Assembly (NCBI RefSeq): GCF_008704715.1
Contig: NZ_CP023689.1
Span: 4,960,001-5,024,000, forward strand
DNA length: 64,000 nucleotides
DNA from: Streptomyces chartreusis
Lineage (GTDB): Bacteria; Actinomycetota; Actinomycetes; Streptomycetales; Streptomycetaceae
Direction: 5' to 3'
This document shows positions 42,343-51,186 of this stretch, piece after piece. Every line of letters starts with the position of its first letter. Position 1 is the first letter of the stretch. The notes under the pieces were generated by a model. That model ran no database searches and was not told the origin of the DNA. It was given only the letters and a program-made list of their open reading frames with translations. Position numbers and translations under genes: made by a program.

Positions 42343-43500
42343 TCACCCGGCCGATGCGTCCAACGCCCGCAAAGCATCGGCCACCAGATCCTCCGGATCC
42401 TCCGCGCCGACCGACATGCGGATGAAGCCCTCCGGTACGGCGTCGCCGCCCCAGCGGCCGCGCCGCTCGGCCGTGGAGCGCACTCCGCCGAAGCTGGTCG
42501 CGTCGTCGACGAGCCGCAAGGTGTCCAGGAAGCGCTCGGCACGCGCGCGCGTGGGCAGTGTGAAGGACACCACGCACCCGAAGCCGCGCATCTGCCGCGA
42601 GGCGATCGCGTGCGAGGGGTCGGCGGGCAGCCCCGGATAGCGCACCCCGAGCTCTTCCGGCCAGTCCCGCAACGCCTCGGCGACCGCGAGGGCGTTGGCG
42701 CTCTGCCGCTCCACACGCAGGTGGAGCGTGGCGAGGGAACGATGGGCCAGCCAGGCCTCCATGGGCCCCGGAATCGCCCCGACGATCTTGCGCCACCGCC
42801 GCACCGCGGACATGGCCTCGGAGTCGCGGCCCGTGACGTACCCCAGCAGCAGGTCACCGTGCCCCGTCAGCTGCTTGGTGCCGCTGGCCACCGAGAAGTC
42901 GGCGCCGAGTTCCAGCGGGCGCTGCCCGAGCGGCGTCGCGAGCGTGTTGTCGACGGCGACGAGAGCGCCACGCGCGTGTGCCTCCGAGGCGAGCCGCCGG
43001 ATGTCGCACACGTCGAGACCGGGGTTGGACGGCGTCTCGATCCACAGCAGTTTCGCGCCGTCCAGGACGTCGAGCTGGGCGTCCCCGCCGGTCGGCGCGG
43101 TGCGCACCTCGATGCCGTACGCCTCCAACTGCGCGCGCACCAGGGGCAGCGCCTGATAGCCGTCGCCGGGCAGGACGACCGCGTCCCCGGACCGCAGCCG
43201 GGAGAAGAGCACCGAGGAGATTGCGGCCATGCCGGAGGCGAAGACCAGCGTCTCGACGCCGTCCTCCCCCGGCGCCTCCAGCTCGCCGACGGCGCGCTCC
43301 AGAAGCGTCCAGGTCGGGTTCTCGTCCCGTCCGTAGGTGTACGGCCCTGTCGGCTCGCCCGGCAGGTGGAAGTGGGCGGCGAACACCGGACCCGGCAGGG
43401 TCGGCTCGTACTTGACCGGCTCGGGCAGGCCCGCCCGCACCGCGCGCGTGCCATCGCCGTCGCCGCCGGAAGGCAGCCCCTGGGGGCCCGGGTCGCTCAT
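42343..43500 (-). CDS. Cys/Met-metabolism PLP enzyme (cystathionine gamma-lyase-like)
   Basis: 385 aa, fold-type I. Visible elements are YTYGRDENPTWTLLERAVGELE, ETLVFASGMAAISSVLFSRL, KLLWIETPSNPGLDVCDI, VAVDNTLATPLGQRPLELGAD, and the PLP lysine in VASGTKQLTGHGDLLLGYVTG. It catalyses a beta- or gamma-elimination or replacement on cystathionine, homocysteine or cysteine; which one is not distinguishable. Its ATG overlaps the ptpA stop by 4 bp (ATGA), so it is the last gene of a holin-like-ptpA-PLP operon. Confidence 0.92.
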   Translation of the reverse strand: MSDPGPQGLPSGGDGDGTRAVRAGLPEPVKYEPTLPGPVFAAHFHLPGEPTGPYTYGRDENPTWTLLERAVGELEAPGEDGVETLVFASGMAAISSVLFSRLRSGDAVVLPGDGYQALPLVRAQLEAYGIEVRTAPTGGDAQLDVLDGAKLLWIETPSNPGLDVCDIRRLASEAHARGALVAVDNTLATPLGQRPLELGADFSVASGTKQLTGHGDLLLGYVTGRDSEAMSAVRRWRKIVGAIPGPMEAWLAHRSLATLHLRVERQSANALAVAEALRDWPEELGVRYPGLPADPSHAIASRQMRGFGCVVSFTLPTRARAERFLDTLRLVDDATSFGGVRSTAERRGRWGGDAVPEGFIRMSVGAEDPEDLVADALRALDASAG

Positions 43501-43988
43501 GCCGCGTGTCCCTCCACTTGTTCACGGACGGCGGCGAGCAGGCCCGTGCTCGCCGCCTCCACCATGTCGAGGCACTCCTCGAAACCGTCCCTGCCGCCGT
43601 AGTACGGATCCGGCACGTCGAGGTCGTCGCCTGCCTCCGGGTCGTACGCACGCAGCAGCCGTACCTTCGCCGCGTCCTCGGGCGATGGAGCGAGGCGCCG
43701 CAGGGCCTTGAGATGCCCGGTGTCGAGGGCGATCACGAGGTCGAGGCGGGCGAACCAGGACGACTGGAACTGACGGGCCGTGTGACCGCCGTCATAGCCG
43801 TGCTCCTCGAGGACGGAGACCGTGCGCGGGTCCGCCGGGTCGCCCTCGTGCCAGCCGCCGGTGCCGGCGCTGTCGACCTCGACCCGGTCGTCGAGTCCGG
43901 CTTCCTCCACGCGGGCGCGGAAGACGGACTCGGCCATCGGCGAGCGACAGATGTTGCCGGTGCAGACGAAGCAGACGCGGTAGGTCAT
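43497..43988 (-). CDS. ptpA: Low-molecular-weight protein tyrosine phosphatase PtpA
   Basis: 163 aa. The catalytic loop VCFVCTGNICRSPMAE (C-x5-R-S) is at the N-terminus and the general-acid motif DPYYGG near the C-terminus (VPDPYYGGRDGFEECLDMVE). It dephosphorylates tyrosine residues. In S. coelicolor PtpA influences antibiotic production. It lies 7 nt after the holin-like gene and overlaps the PLP-enzyme start. Confidence 0.95.
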   Translation of the reverse strand: MTYRVCFVCTGNICRSPMAESVFRARVEEAGLDDRVEVDSAGTGGWHEGDPADPRTVSVLEEHGYDGGHTARQFQSSWFARLDLVIALDTGHLKALRRLAPSPEDAAKVRLLRAYDPEAGDDLDVPDPYYGGRDGFEECLDMVEAASTGLLAAVREQVEGHAA

Positions 43989-43995
43989 CGGGTCC

Positions 43996-44373
43996 TCAGT
44001 CTCCGTCGGGCAGGGCGAGGTTGAGCGCCCAGGAGACGATCGAGATGATCAGGCCGCCGAGTACGGCCGTCCAGAAGCCGTCGACATGGAAGCTCAGGTC
44101 GAGCTTGTCGGCGAACCACGAGGTCAGCAACAGCATCAGCGCGTTGACGATCAGCGTGAACAGGCCGAGCGTCAGAATGAGCAGAGGCAGGCTGAAGAGC
44201 TTGACTATCGGCTTGACCAGGAAGTTCACCAAGCCGAAGATCAGCGCGACGAGGAGCAGGGTGCCTATCTGCTTGCCCGTGCTGTCACCGGTGAGAGTGA
44301 TCTTGTCGAGCAGCCAGACGGCGACCGCCAGGGCGCCCGCGTTGGCGATCGTCTTGACTACGAAATTCTTCAT
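43996..44373 (-). CDS. Phage-holin-like small membrane protein (YvlD-type)
   Basis: 125 aa with four predicted membrane helices (TIANAGALAVAVWLLDKI, LLLVALIFGLVNFLV, LPLLILTLGLFTLIVNALMLLLT, WTAVLGGLIISIVSWALNLAL). The pattern matches the widespread YvlD/'phage holin family IV' proteins, which are not phage proteins in this context. It is first in a three-gene operon with ptpA. Function unknown. Confidence 0.82.
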   Translation of the reverse strand: MKNFVVKTIANAGALAVAVWLLDKITLTGDSTGKQIGTLLLVALIFGLVNFLVKPIVKLFSLPLLILTLGLFTLIVNALMLLLTSWFADKLDLSFHVDGFWTAVLGGLIISIVSWALNLALPDGD

Positions 44374-44433
44374 GTGTCTGATCGTGGCAGACGAGATCGG
44401 CCACGAGCACTGGGATGAGGGCGGACGACAGCG

Positions 44434-44751
44434 ATGAAGGCATTCCGGCTGGACGAACTGGAGGCGGAGCGCGCCGCCAACGAGGGCGCCTACCTGCAGT
44501 TTCTACGGGAGCGGAACATGTCGGTCGGCCTGTACGCGCTCGACGCCGGCGAGCACGATCCACAGAGCCCGCACAACCAGGACGAGGTCTACTTCGTTGT
44601 GAGCGGCCGCGCCCAGATCACCGTCGGCATGGAGACCACGAACGTGGCGCGCGGCAGCGTGGTCTACGTGCCGGCCGGAGTCGCCCACAAGTTCCACCAC
44701 ATCAGCGAGGACCTGCGGGTGCTCGTGATGTTCTCTCCGCCCGAGAGCTGA
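44434..44751 (+). CDS. Cupin-domain protein
   Basis: 105 aa single cupin: SVGLYALDAGEHDPQSPHNQDEVYFVVSGRAQITV, followed by RGSVVYVPAGVAHKFHHISEDLRVLVMF. The metal-ligand pattern (His, His, Glu, His) is largely present. The role is unknown; small cupins range from binding proteins to dioxygenases. It is divergent from the holin-ptpA operon by 60 bp. Confidence 0.85.
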   Translation: MKAFRLDELEAERAANEGAYLQFLRERNMSVGLYALDAGEHDPQSPHNQDEVYFVVSGRAQITVGMETTNVARGSVVYVPAGVAHKFHHISEDLRVLVMFSPPES

Positions 44752-44913
44752 CCTTCGGCCTCGGGGTTCCCTAGGGGTTCGATCAGGGGAGGACAAGGGC
44801 TGCGAGGCCCCCGCTGGGGCACCTGCCCGTCCTAGCATCGAGTGCGGGGAATCAGAAGATTCGCCGACATCAGGACCCGGCACAGGACGGGCGGAGAGGT
44901 AAGGACGAGGGCG

Positions 44914-45126
44914 ATGCGTGAGATCTTCGCAGGACTGCCGTGGTGGGTTAAGTGGATCGCGGTGCCGGTCATCGCCCTGGTCGTGTTCGGCGGGCTGATA
45001 GCGAGCGTGGTCGGATTCGTGATCGGACTGCTCTTCAAGGTGCTGGTCTTCGTGGCACTGGTCGGCGGACTGATCTACGTCGTACGGAAGTTCATGTCGA
45101 GCTCTTCGTCACGCAGCGACTGGTGA
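44914..45126 (+). CDS. Small membrane protein, DUF5326-like
   Basis: 70 aa. MREIFAGLPWWVKWIAVPVIALVVFGGLIASVVGFVIGLLFKVLVFVALVGGLIYVVRKFM has two membrane helices, typical of the Streptomyces DUF5326 family found next to ssgR. ATG 44914 follows GAGGTAAGGACGAGG. Function unknown. Confidence 0.8.
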   Translation: MREIFAGLPWWVKWIAVPVIALVVFGGLIASVVGFVIGLLFKVLVFVALVGGLIYVVRKFMSSSSSRSDW

Positions 45127-45322
45127 GGGTCGTGGGGACCGGTGGGCGGTAACAGGAATCACCGGTTCCCTCGGGCGAGGGAAGTTTCCCGGACGGGGCG
45201 ACCGCGGGCGGTGGCGGGCCAATAGAGTCCGGGAAATCGACGCGGGGACCGGCCCCGCGAGTGGCGTACACCCCACCCGTGTTCCCGCACGGGCTGCCCC
45301 CCTCGCGCTACGGGAGTGACCC

Positions 45323-46183
45323 TTGGCCAAGGTAGACACCGCACCATCGGAACCCCACGCACCCCCGGCCCGGCCGCGCTCCTCCGTACCCCAGGTGCCG
45401 CGGCAGGCCTCCCCGGAACCCTCCGAGCCGTCGAACTCCGCGACCCTCATCGGATCCGTCCAGCGCGCGATGCGCCTGCTGGAACGCGTCGCCGAGCACG
45501 AGTACGGCGCCCCCGCCAAGCAACTCGCCCGTGAGACGGGCCTGGCCCTGCCCACGGCGTACCACCTGCTGCGCACGCTGGTGCACGAGGGCTATCTGCG
45601 CCGCGACAAGGGTCTGTTCTTCCTCGGCGAGGCCGCCGTGCGGCTGAGCAGCAGCGGAGCCGAGCAGAAACGTCGCAGCACGGTCGCCGACACCCTCGCC
45701 CGGTGCCGGGACGCCATCGGTGTGCCGGTGTACTACGCCCAGTACCGCGACGGCGAGATCGAGGTCGTGTGCGTCTCCGACACCCCCGGCAACCCGGCGG
45801 TCGAGGAATGGGCCGACTTCCGCGAGACCGGCCACGCCCACGCGATCGGCCAGTGCCTGCTGTCCCAGCTCGACGAGGACGCCCGGCGCGACCACCTGGA
45901 GCGCCACCCCGTGCAGTCCATCACCCCGTACACGGTGCGCGACGGCAGCTCGCTGCTCCGCCGCCTCGAACGGGTCCGCAGGATGGAGCCGGTGGTCGAG
46001 CGTCAGGAGTACGCGCTGGGCACGGTGTGCGCGGCGATCCCGATCACGCTGGGCACCACGGCCGCGACGATGGCCATCTCCCTGCCCGTCCAGCAGTCCG
46101 ACCGACTGCTGTCGGCGGCGCGGCAGCTCCAGGAGGAGATCGGGCGGCTCCTGGGGTCACTGGCGATCTCTATCAGTATCTGA
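45323..46183 (+). CDS. ssgR: IclR-family regulator SsgR
   Basis: 286 aa. The HTH is SVQRAMRLLERVAEHEYGAPAKQLARETGLALPTAYHLLRTLVHEGYLRRDKGLFFLGEA. The effector domain has VYYAQYRDGEIEVVCVSDTP and ETGHAHAIGQCLLSQLDEDARRDHLERHPV. It sits directly upstream of ssgA, as in S. coelicolor, where SsgR activates ssgA for sporulation. The likely start is TTG 45323, with GGGAG upstream; TTG starts are uncommon but fit here. Confidence 0.92.
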   Translation: MAKVDTAPSEPHAPPARPRSSVPQVPRQASPEPSEPSNSATLIGSVQRAMRLLERVAEHEYGAPAKQLARETGLALPTAYHLLRTLVHEGYLRRDKGLFFLGEAAVRLSSSGAEQKRRSTVADTLARCRDAIGVPVYYAQYRDGEIEVVCVSDTPGNPAVEEWADFRETGHAHAIGQCLLSQLDEDARRDHLERHPVQSITPYTVRDGSSLLRRLERVRRMEPVVERQEYALGTVCAAIPITLGTTAATMAISLPVQQSDRLLSAARQLQEEIGRLLGSLAISISI

Positions 46184-46280
46184 AAACTCACTCCTTGTGA
46201 TCTCTCGTGTACTTTCAGCAAGATTCCACCAGGCCTGGGGTCCGGTCCCGGCCAGTCGAAGGCAACCGACGGGGTAGGCG

Positions 46281-46718
46281 ATGCGAGAGTCCGTACAGGC
46301 AGAGGTCATGATGAGCTTTCTCGTGTCCGAGGAGCTCGCGTTCCGCATCCCGGTCGAGCTGCGTTACGAGACCTGCGATCCCTATGCGGTACGCCTGACC
46401 TTCCACCTGCCCGGGGACGCCCCGGTGACCTGGGCCTTCGGTCGCGAGTTGCTGGTGGACGGCGTGGGCAGGCCGTGCGGGGAGGGCGATGTACGCGTCT
46501 CACCTGCCGGTTCCGAGACGCTGGGCGATGTTCTGATCAGGCTTCAGGTGGGGGCCGACCAGGCGCTGTTCCGGTCCTCGGTGGCGCCGCTGGTGGCCTT
46601 CCTCGACCGCACCGACAAGCTGGTGCCGCTGGGTCAGGAGGGCGCGCTCGCCGACTTCGACGCCCATCTCGACGAGGCTCTGGACCGCATCCTCGCGGAG
46701 GAGCAGAGCGCCGGCTGA
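46281..46718 (+). CDS. ssgA: Sporulation-specific cell-division activator SsgA
   Basis: 135-145 aa. MSFLVSEELAFRIPVELRYETCDPYAVRLTFHLPGDAPVTWAFGRELLVDG closely matches the SsgA-like protein family, and it continues with LGDVLIRLQVGADQALFRSSVAPLVAFLDRTDKLVPLGQE. SsgA positions septa and helps recruit SsgB and FtsZ during aerial-hyphal division. It may start at 46281 or, more like known SsgA, at ATG 46311 (preceded by GAGG). A terminator overlaps its stop codon. Confidence 0.96.
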   Translation: MRESVQAEVMMSFLVSEELAFRIPVELRYETCDPYAVRLTFHLPGDAPVTWAFGRELLVDGVGRPCGEGDVRVSPAGSETLGDVLIRLQVGADQALFRSSVAPLVAFLDRTDKLVPLGQEGALADFDAHLDEALDRILAEEQSAG

Positions 46719-46759
46719 AGCGTTACGCCGGTGCGACGCGGGTTTGGCGTAACGCTTCA
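46716..46759 (+). terminator. Terminator overlapping the ssgA stop codon
   Basis: A perfect 14-bp stem (TGAAGCGTTACGCC and complement) with a 16-nt loop; the left arm begins at the ssgA TGA. No gene or further structure is evident from here to 46949. Confidence 0.75.
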
Positions 46760-46949
46760 GCGGTGTGCAAGGGGCGCGTGGGAGCGCTCCTCGTGCGCCG
46801 GGTGTGCTTTGCGCTCCGCCGGATGGGCGAAGTCGGGCGCAGCGGTTTGAAGCCCTTCAGAGCGCCGACGTCCCGGTCGGCCGGCTGTCGCGCGGTCTGC
46901 CCCCGACTCGGATCCCGGGGCCGTCACAGCGTCCGCCGGCGCCCCCGCG

Positions 46950-48869
46950 TCACCGCTTCCTCCGGCGGCCTCGCCCGCCCGGCCTGGGACCCGCCTGAGC
47001 GACTCCCGGGCCCGGCTGGGCGCCCGCGGGGACCGGCTGGGCGCCGGCCGGCACCGAGCCCGTCTCCGGACGGTCGGCCGAGACCACCAGTGCCGCGAGG
47101 GCGGTGGTCACCGGTACCGACGCGACCAGGCCGATGGAGCCCACCAGCGTGCGCACGATCTCCTCCGCGACCAACTCGCTGTTGGCGACCGTGCCGACGC
47201 CGCTCTGCGCGATCGAGAAGAGCAGCAGCAGCGGCAGCGCGGCGCCCGCGTAGGCGAGGACGAGGGTGTTCACGACGGAGGCGATGTGGTCGCGGCCGAT
47301 GCGGATGCCCGCCCGGTACAGCCCGCGCCAGCCCATCGTGGGGTTGGCCTCGTGCAGCTCCCAGACCGCGGAGGTCTGCGTGACCGTCACGTCGTCGAGG
47401 ACACCGAGCGAACCGATGATGATGCCCGCCAGCAGCAGACCGCTCATGTCGATCGACGGATACAGCCCGTGGATGAGACCGGTGTTGTCGTCGGTGTTGC
47501 CGGTGAGCGCGGCCCAGTCGATGAACACCGAGCCGAGGATGCCGATCAGCAACAGCGAGATCAGCGTGCCGAGCACCGCGACGGATGTCCGGGCCGAGAG
47601 GCCGTGGCACAGATAGAGGGCGATCAGCATGATCGCGCTCGACCCGACCACCGCCACGACCAGCGGATTCGAGCCCTGGAGGATCGCGGGCAGGATGAAG
47701 AAGTTGAGCACCATGAAGCTGATGGCCAGCGAGATCAGCGCCATCAGGCCGCGCAGCCGGCCGACGACCACGACGGCGATGGCGAAGATGCCGGCGAGCA
47801 CCGACAGCGGAACGCGCCGGTTCACATCGGTGACCGAGTACTGGAGGTCCTTCGGCGCGGAGGGCTCGTAGGCGACCACGACCTCCTGGCCCTCGTGCAA
47901 CTGGCGGGACTGGTCGGGCTGCACGATCTCCGTGAACGTACGGCCCTTGTCCTTGCCGGTGTCGACCTGGATCGTCGCCTTCTTGCAGGTACCGCTGTCC
48001 TGCTGCGCCGCGGAGGAACCCTCGGCGGTGGAGGTGTCGCCGGTCGGCGGCACGCCCGAGGCGTTGACGTCCTTGCAGCTCAGCTCGACGACCTTGGTGA
48101 CCGTGGCCTGCTGCGTCTGCCGGTCGAAGCCGACTCCGGTGCGCTCGTGGCCGGGGGCACCGCCCGGCCACAGCACCGCGAGACCGACCACCACCGCCGC
48201 GGCGAACGGGATCAGAACCGCCGCGATGACCTTGCGCAGATGCCGGGAGACCGGAGCCGCAGGCCCGTGGGCGTGACTGTGCGAGTGTCCGTGGCCCTGC
48301 CCGGGCCCATGCCCATGGTCGTCGTTGCCGTCACCGCCACGCCCACCGCCGCCACCGCCCTGCCCGCCGCCGGATCCGGGGCCGTGACCTTGGCCACCCC
48401 CGGCATCGGGGCCGTGACCGTGGCCGCCACCTGCATCGGGGCCGGGACGATCGCCCGGACCGGGTCCCTGCCGGTACGGGCCGCCGGAGCCGTATCCACG
48501 ATTCTGCGGACCGCCGGCTCCGCTTCCGTGCTCCTGCGGACCCCCGGGCCGGGAGCCGGGTTCCTGCCAGTCGCCGGCTCCGCCCCGCGGCTCCCGCATC
48601 CCACCGGGGCGGAGGTCGTGCGCGTGCCAACCGCCGGTGTCGGTCGTGCGACCGTCGGGGACGCCCGCAGCGCCACGGTCGAATCCACCGTCGGGGGTGC
48701 TCGCCGAACCACGGCCGAATCCACCGTCGTAACCGCCTCCGGGGACGCCCGAACCCCGGCCGTCCGTACGGCCGTTGCCCCGTGCGGGGCGGTTTCCGGG
48801 GCCATTTCCGGAGCCCGAGCCGCGGGGCGGATCGGGCGGTGGGAACGGAGGCTCATGCGTCGTGGTCAC
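46950..48869 (-). CDS. YibE/F-family membrane protein with Gly/His-rich N-terminus
   Basis: 639 aa. The N-terminal 200 residues are disordered and Gly-rich; the last 70 of these are dense in His (GHGHGPDAGGGQGHGP, GHGHSHSHAHGP). One membrane helix (VIAAVLIPFAAAVVVGLAVLW), a loop of about 130 residues with a conserved Cys pair (LSCKDV and GTCKKATI), and a multi-helix YibE/F domain follow (RVPLSVLAGIFAIAVVVVGRLRGLMALISLAISFMVLNFFILPAILQGSNPL, LLLAGIIIGSLGVLDDVTVTQTSAVWEL). YibE/F proteins are multi-pass membrane proteins of uncertain function. GTG 48869 start. The His-rich stretch may bind metal. Confidence 0.88.
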   Translation of the reverse strand: MTTTHEPPFPPPDPPRGSGSGNGPGNRPARGNGRTDGRGSGVPGGGYDGGFGRGSASTPDGGFDRGAAGVPDGRTTDTGGWHAHDLRPGGMREPRGGAGDWQEPGSRPGGPQEHGSGAGGPQNRGYGSGGPYRQGPGPGDRPGPDAGGGHGHGPDAGGGQGHGPGSGGGQGGGGGGRGGDGNDDHGHGPGQGHGHSHSHAHGPAAPVSRHLRKVIAAVLIPFAAAVVVGLAVLWPGGAPGHERTGVGFDRQTQQATVTKVVELSCKDVNASGVPPTGDTSTAEGSSAAQQDSGTCKKATIQVDTGKDKGRTFTEIVQPDQSRQLHEGQEVVVAYEPSAPKDLQYSVTDVNRRVPLSVLAGIFAIAVVVVGRLRGLMALISLAISFMVLNFFILPAILQGSNPLVVAVVGSSAIMLIALYLCHGLSARTSVAVLGTLISLLLIGILGSVFIDWAALTGNTDDNTGLIHGLYPSIDMSGLLLAGIIIGSLGVLDDVTVTQTSAVWELHEANPTMGWRGLYRAGIRIGRDHIASVVNTLVLAYAGAALPLLLLFSIAQSGVGTVANSELVAEEIVRTLVGSIGLVASVPVTTALAALVVSADRPETGSVPAGAQPVPAGAQPGPGVAQAGPRPGGRGRRRKR

Positions 48870-48919
48870 CGCCCGATCATCGCAAGAACGGTGGGGGCCC
48901 TCTGTTCAGCGCGCCCGAA

Positions 48920-48948
48920 TTGACGCTAGCGTGGTGCCACCTTTGTAC
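48920..48948 (+). promoter_or_regulatory. Candidate thiC promoter
   Basis: TTGACG (48920-48925), a 17-nt spacer and TTGTAC (48943-48948), immediately upstream of the TPP riboswitch. Confidence 0.5.
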
Positions 48949-49118
48949 ACGCGGGAGCTCGGAGCACCGGGCTGAGAGGGCGCTGACCTCCGTCCCAGCG
49001 ATGTTTCACATGAAACATCACTCATCGCGAGTGATGTTTCACACGAAACGTCGGCAGACGGATACCGCTGCGTCGACCGCCGAACCTGTTACCGGGTAAT
49101 GCCGGCGTAGGGAGTAGG
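48949..49118 (+). ncRNA. TPP riboswitch (THI element) of thiC
   Basis: Conserved blocks CTGAGAGGG (48972-48980), GAACCTG (49082-49088) and the 3' block from CCGGGTAATGCCGG to GCGTAGGGA (about 49092-49113) define a thiamine-pyrophosphate aptamer. The GGGAG near 49110-49114 doubles as the thiC ribosome binding site, 8 nt before the ATG, so control is probably at translation initiation. The normally variable P3 arm is greatly enlarged by a hairpin of two parS-like arms (48999-49053). Confidence 0.9.
48999..49053. other. Two parS-like sequences forming a riboswitch hairpin
   Basis: GTTTCACATGAAAC (49003-49016, one mismatch) and GTTTCACACGAAAC (49036-49049, two mismatches) lie in 25-nt arms that pair with each other (20 of 25 positions match) around a 5-nt loop, inside the TPP aptamer. 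Confidence 0.75.
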
Positions 49119-49122
49119 TCTC

Positions 49123-50925
49123 ATGACCATCAAGGACGCGCGCACGCCTGCCTCCAGCCAGGACGAACGGCCCATTCAGGGCGAAACGTCCACGGAGGCC
49201 GGGAAGTCCATCGGCTGGCACAAGGCGTATGTCGAGGGCACACGCCCCGATCTGCGGGTGCCGGTCCGCCAGGTGCACCTCACCAACGGGCAGTCGGTCA
49301 CGCTGTACGACACGTCGGGCCCGTATACCGATCCGGTGGCCGATACCGACGTCCGCAGGGGTCTCCCCCCGCTGCGGGAGAACTGGATCATCGCCCGCGG
49401 CGACACCGCGGAGTACGCGGGTCGTCCCGTCCGTCCCGAGGACGACGGCATCAAGCACACCTCGCCGCGCGGCGGTCTGCGCAACCTCGACGCGGTCTTC
49501 CCCGGACGTCCGCGTCAGCCCCGTCGCGGCCGTGACGGCCAGGCGGTCACGCAGCTCGCCTATGCGCGCCGGGGCGAGATCACACCCGAGATGGAGTTCG
49601 TGGCCATCAGGGAAAACGTCTCTCCCGAGGTGGTCCGTGAGGAGATCGCCGCGGGCCGGGCTGTGCTGCCCGCCAACGTCAACCACCCGGAGATCGAGCC
49701 GATGATCATCGGCAAGCGGTTCCTGGTGAAGGTCAACGCCAACATCGGCAACTCCGCGGTCACTTCCTCCATCGAGGAGGAGGTCGAGAAGATGACCTGG
49801 GCGACCCGCTGGGGCGCCGACACGGTCATGGACCTGTCGACCGGCCGCAACATCCACACGACCCGTGAATGGGTGCTGCGCAACTCCCCCGTGCCGATCG
49901 GCACGGTGCCGCTCTATCAGGCGCTGGAGAAGGTCGACGGCCGCGCCGAGGAGCTGACCTGGGAGATCTACAAGGACACGGTCATCGAGCAGGCCGAGCA
50001 GGGCGTCGACTACATGACCGTCCACGCGGGCGTGCGCCTGCCGTACGTCCCGCTCACGGCCAACCGCAAGACCGGCATCGTCTCGCGCGGCGGCTCGATC
50101 ATGGCGGCGTGGTGCCTGGCGCACCACAAGGAGAGCTTCCTGTACGAGAACTTCGAGGAGCTCTGCGAGATCCTCGCGGCCTACGACGTGACGTACTCGC
50201 TCGGCGACGGCCTGCGGCCCGGCTCGATCGCGGACGCCAACGACGAGGCGCAGTTCGCGGAGTTGAGGACGCTCGGGGAACTCAACCGGATCGCCAAGCG
50301 TTTCAACGTACAGACCATGATCGAGGGCCCGGGACACGTCCCGATGCACAAGATCAAGGAGAACATCGACCTTCAGCAGGAGATCTGCGATGAAGCTCCG
50401 TTCTATACGCTCGGCCCGCTGACCACGGACGTCGCGCCGGCGTACGACCACATCACGTCCGGCATCGGTGCCGCGATGATCGCCTGGTGGGGCACGGCCA
50501 TGCTCTGCTACGTCACGCCCAAGGAGCACCTGGGCCTGCCCAACCGTGACGACGTCAAGACCGGCGTCATCACCTACAAGATCGCCGCCCACGCGGCCGA
50601 TCTGGCCAAGGGGCACCCCGGTGCGCAGGAGTGGGACGACGCACTGTCCGACGCCCGCTTCGAGTTCCGGTGGGAGGACCAGTTCAACCTCGCCCTGGAC
50701 CCGGACACCGCACGGGAGTTCCACGACGAGACGCTTCCGGCCGAGCCGGCCAAGACGGCCCACTTCTGCTCCATGTGCGGGCCGAAGTTCTGCTCGATGA
50801 AGATCTCCCAGGACATCCGCCGTACCCATGGCGGATCCCGGGCCGAGATCGAGGAGGGCATGGCCCAGAAGTCGCAGGAGTTCGCCGCGGCGGGTAACCG
50901 GGTGTACCTGCCGATCGCGGACTGA
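49123..50925 (+). CDS. thiC: Phosphomethylpyrimidine synthase ThiC
   Basis: 600 aa radical-SAM enzyme that rearranges aminoimidazole ribotide into hydroxymethylpyrimidine phosphate for thiamine synthesis. It has MEFVAIRENV, the TIM-barrel segments ADTVMDLSTGRNIHTTREWVLRNSPVPIGTVPLYQALEK and GLRPGSIADANDEAQFAELRTLGEL, and the C-terminal iron-sulfur motif CSMCGPKFC (C-x2-C-x4-C, near residue 549). It is controlled by the TPP riboswitch directly upstream. Confidence 0.98.
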   Translation: MTIKDARTPASSQDERPIQGETSTEAGKSIGWHKAYVEGTRPDLRVPVRQVHLTNGQSVTLYDTSGPYTDPVADTDVRRGLPPLRENWIIARGDTAEYAGRPVRPEDDGIKHTSPRGGLRNLDAVFPGRPRQPRRGRDGQAVTQLAYARRGEITPEMEFVAIRENVSPEVVREEIAAGRAVLPANVNHPEIEPMIIGKRFLVKVNANIGNSAVTSSIEEEVEKMTWATRWGADTVMDLSTGRNIHTTREWVLRNSPVPIGTVPLYQALEKVDGRAEELTWEIYKDTVIEQAEQGVDYMTVHAGVRLPYVPLTANRKTGIVSRGGSIMAAWCLAHHKESFLYENFEELCEILAAYDVTYSLGDGLRPGSIADANDEAQFAELRTLGELNRIAKRFNVQTMIEGPGHVPMHKIKENIDLQQEICDEAPFYTLGPLTTDVAPAYDHITSGIGAAMIAWWGTAMLCYVTPKEHLGLPNRDDVKTGVITYKIAAHAADLAKGHPGAQEWDDALSDARFEFRWEDQFNLALDPDTAREFHDETLPAEPAKTAHFCSMCGPKFCSMKISQDIRRTHGGSRAEIEEGMAQKSQEFAAAGNRVYLPIAD

Positions 50926-50971
50926 CGTCAACAGGGGGCCAGATCAGGCGTCCTGCCCCTCACGTCGGGCC

Positions 50972-51001
50972 TGGACGCCTGCATCGCCGAGCCGGCGTCC
51001 A
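50972..51001. terminator. Weak hairpin after thiC
   Basis: An 8-bp stem (TGGACGCC and complement) with a 14-nt loop, about 45 bp past the stop. No clear T-run. Confidence 0.35.
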
Positions 51002-51186
51002 TGACGATGTCCCGACCCGGAGCGCCAAGCCCCCGAAGTCGGGCGTGCTGCGCCGCGGTCGGGCCTTTCGGCCGGATGTGCGCTGCCGGCTGTTCGGCTT
51101 GCGCCTCCCCGAGGAGATGTCCCCGGGGTTCCCGCGAGGAGGTCCCCTGACGGGGCCTTCTCACGGCGGGAGCGCAAGCCGAGGGG

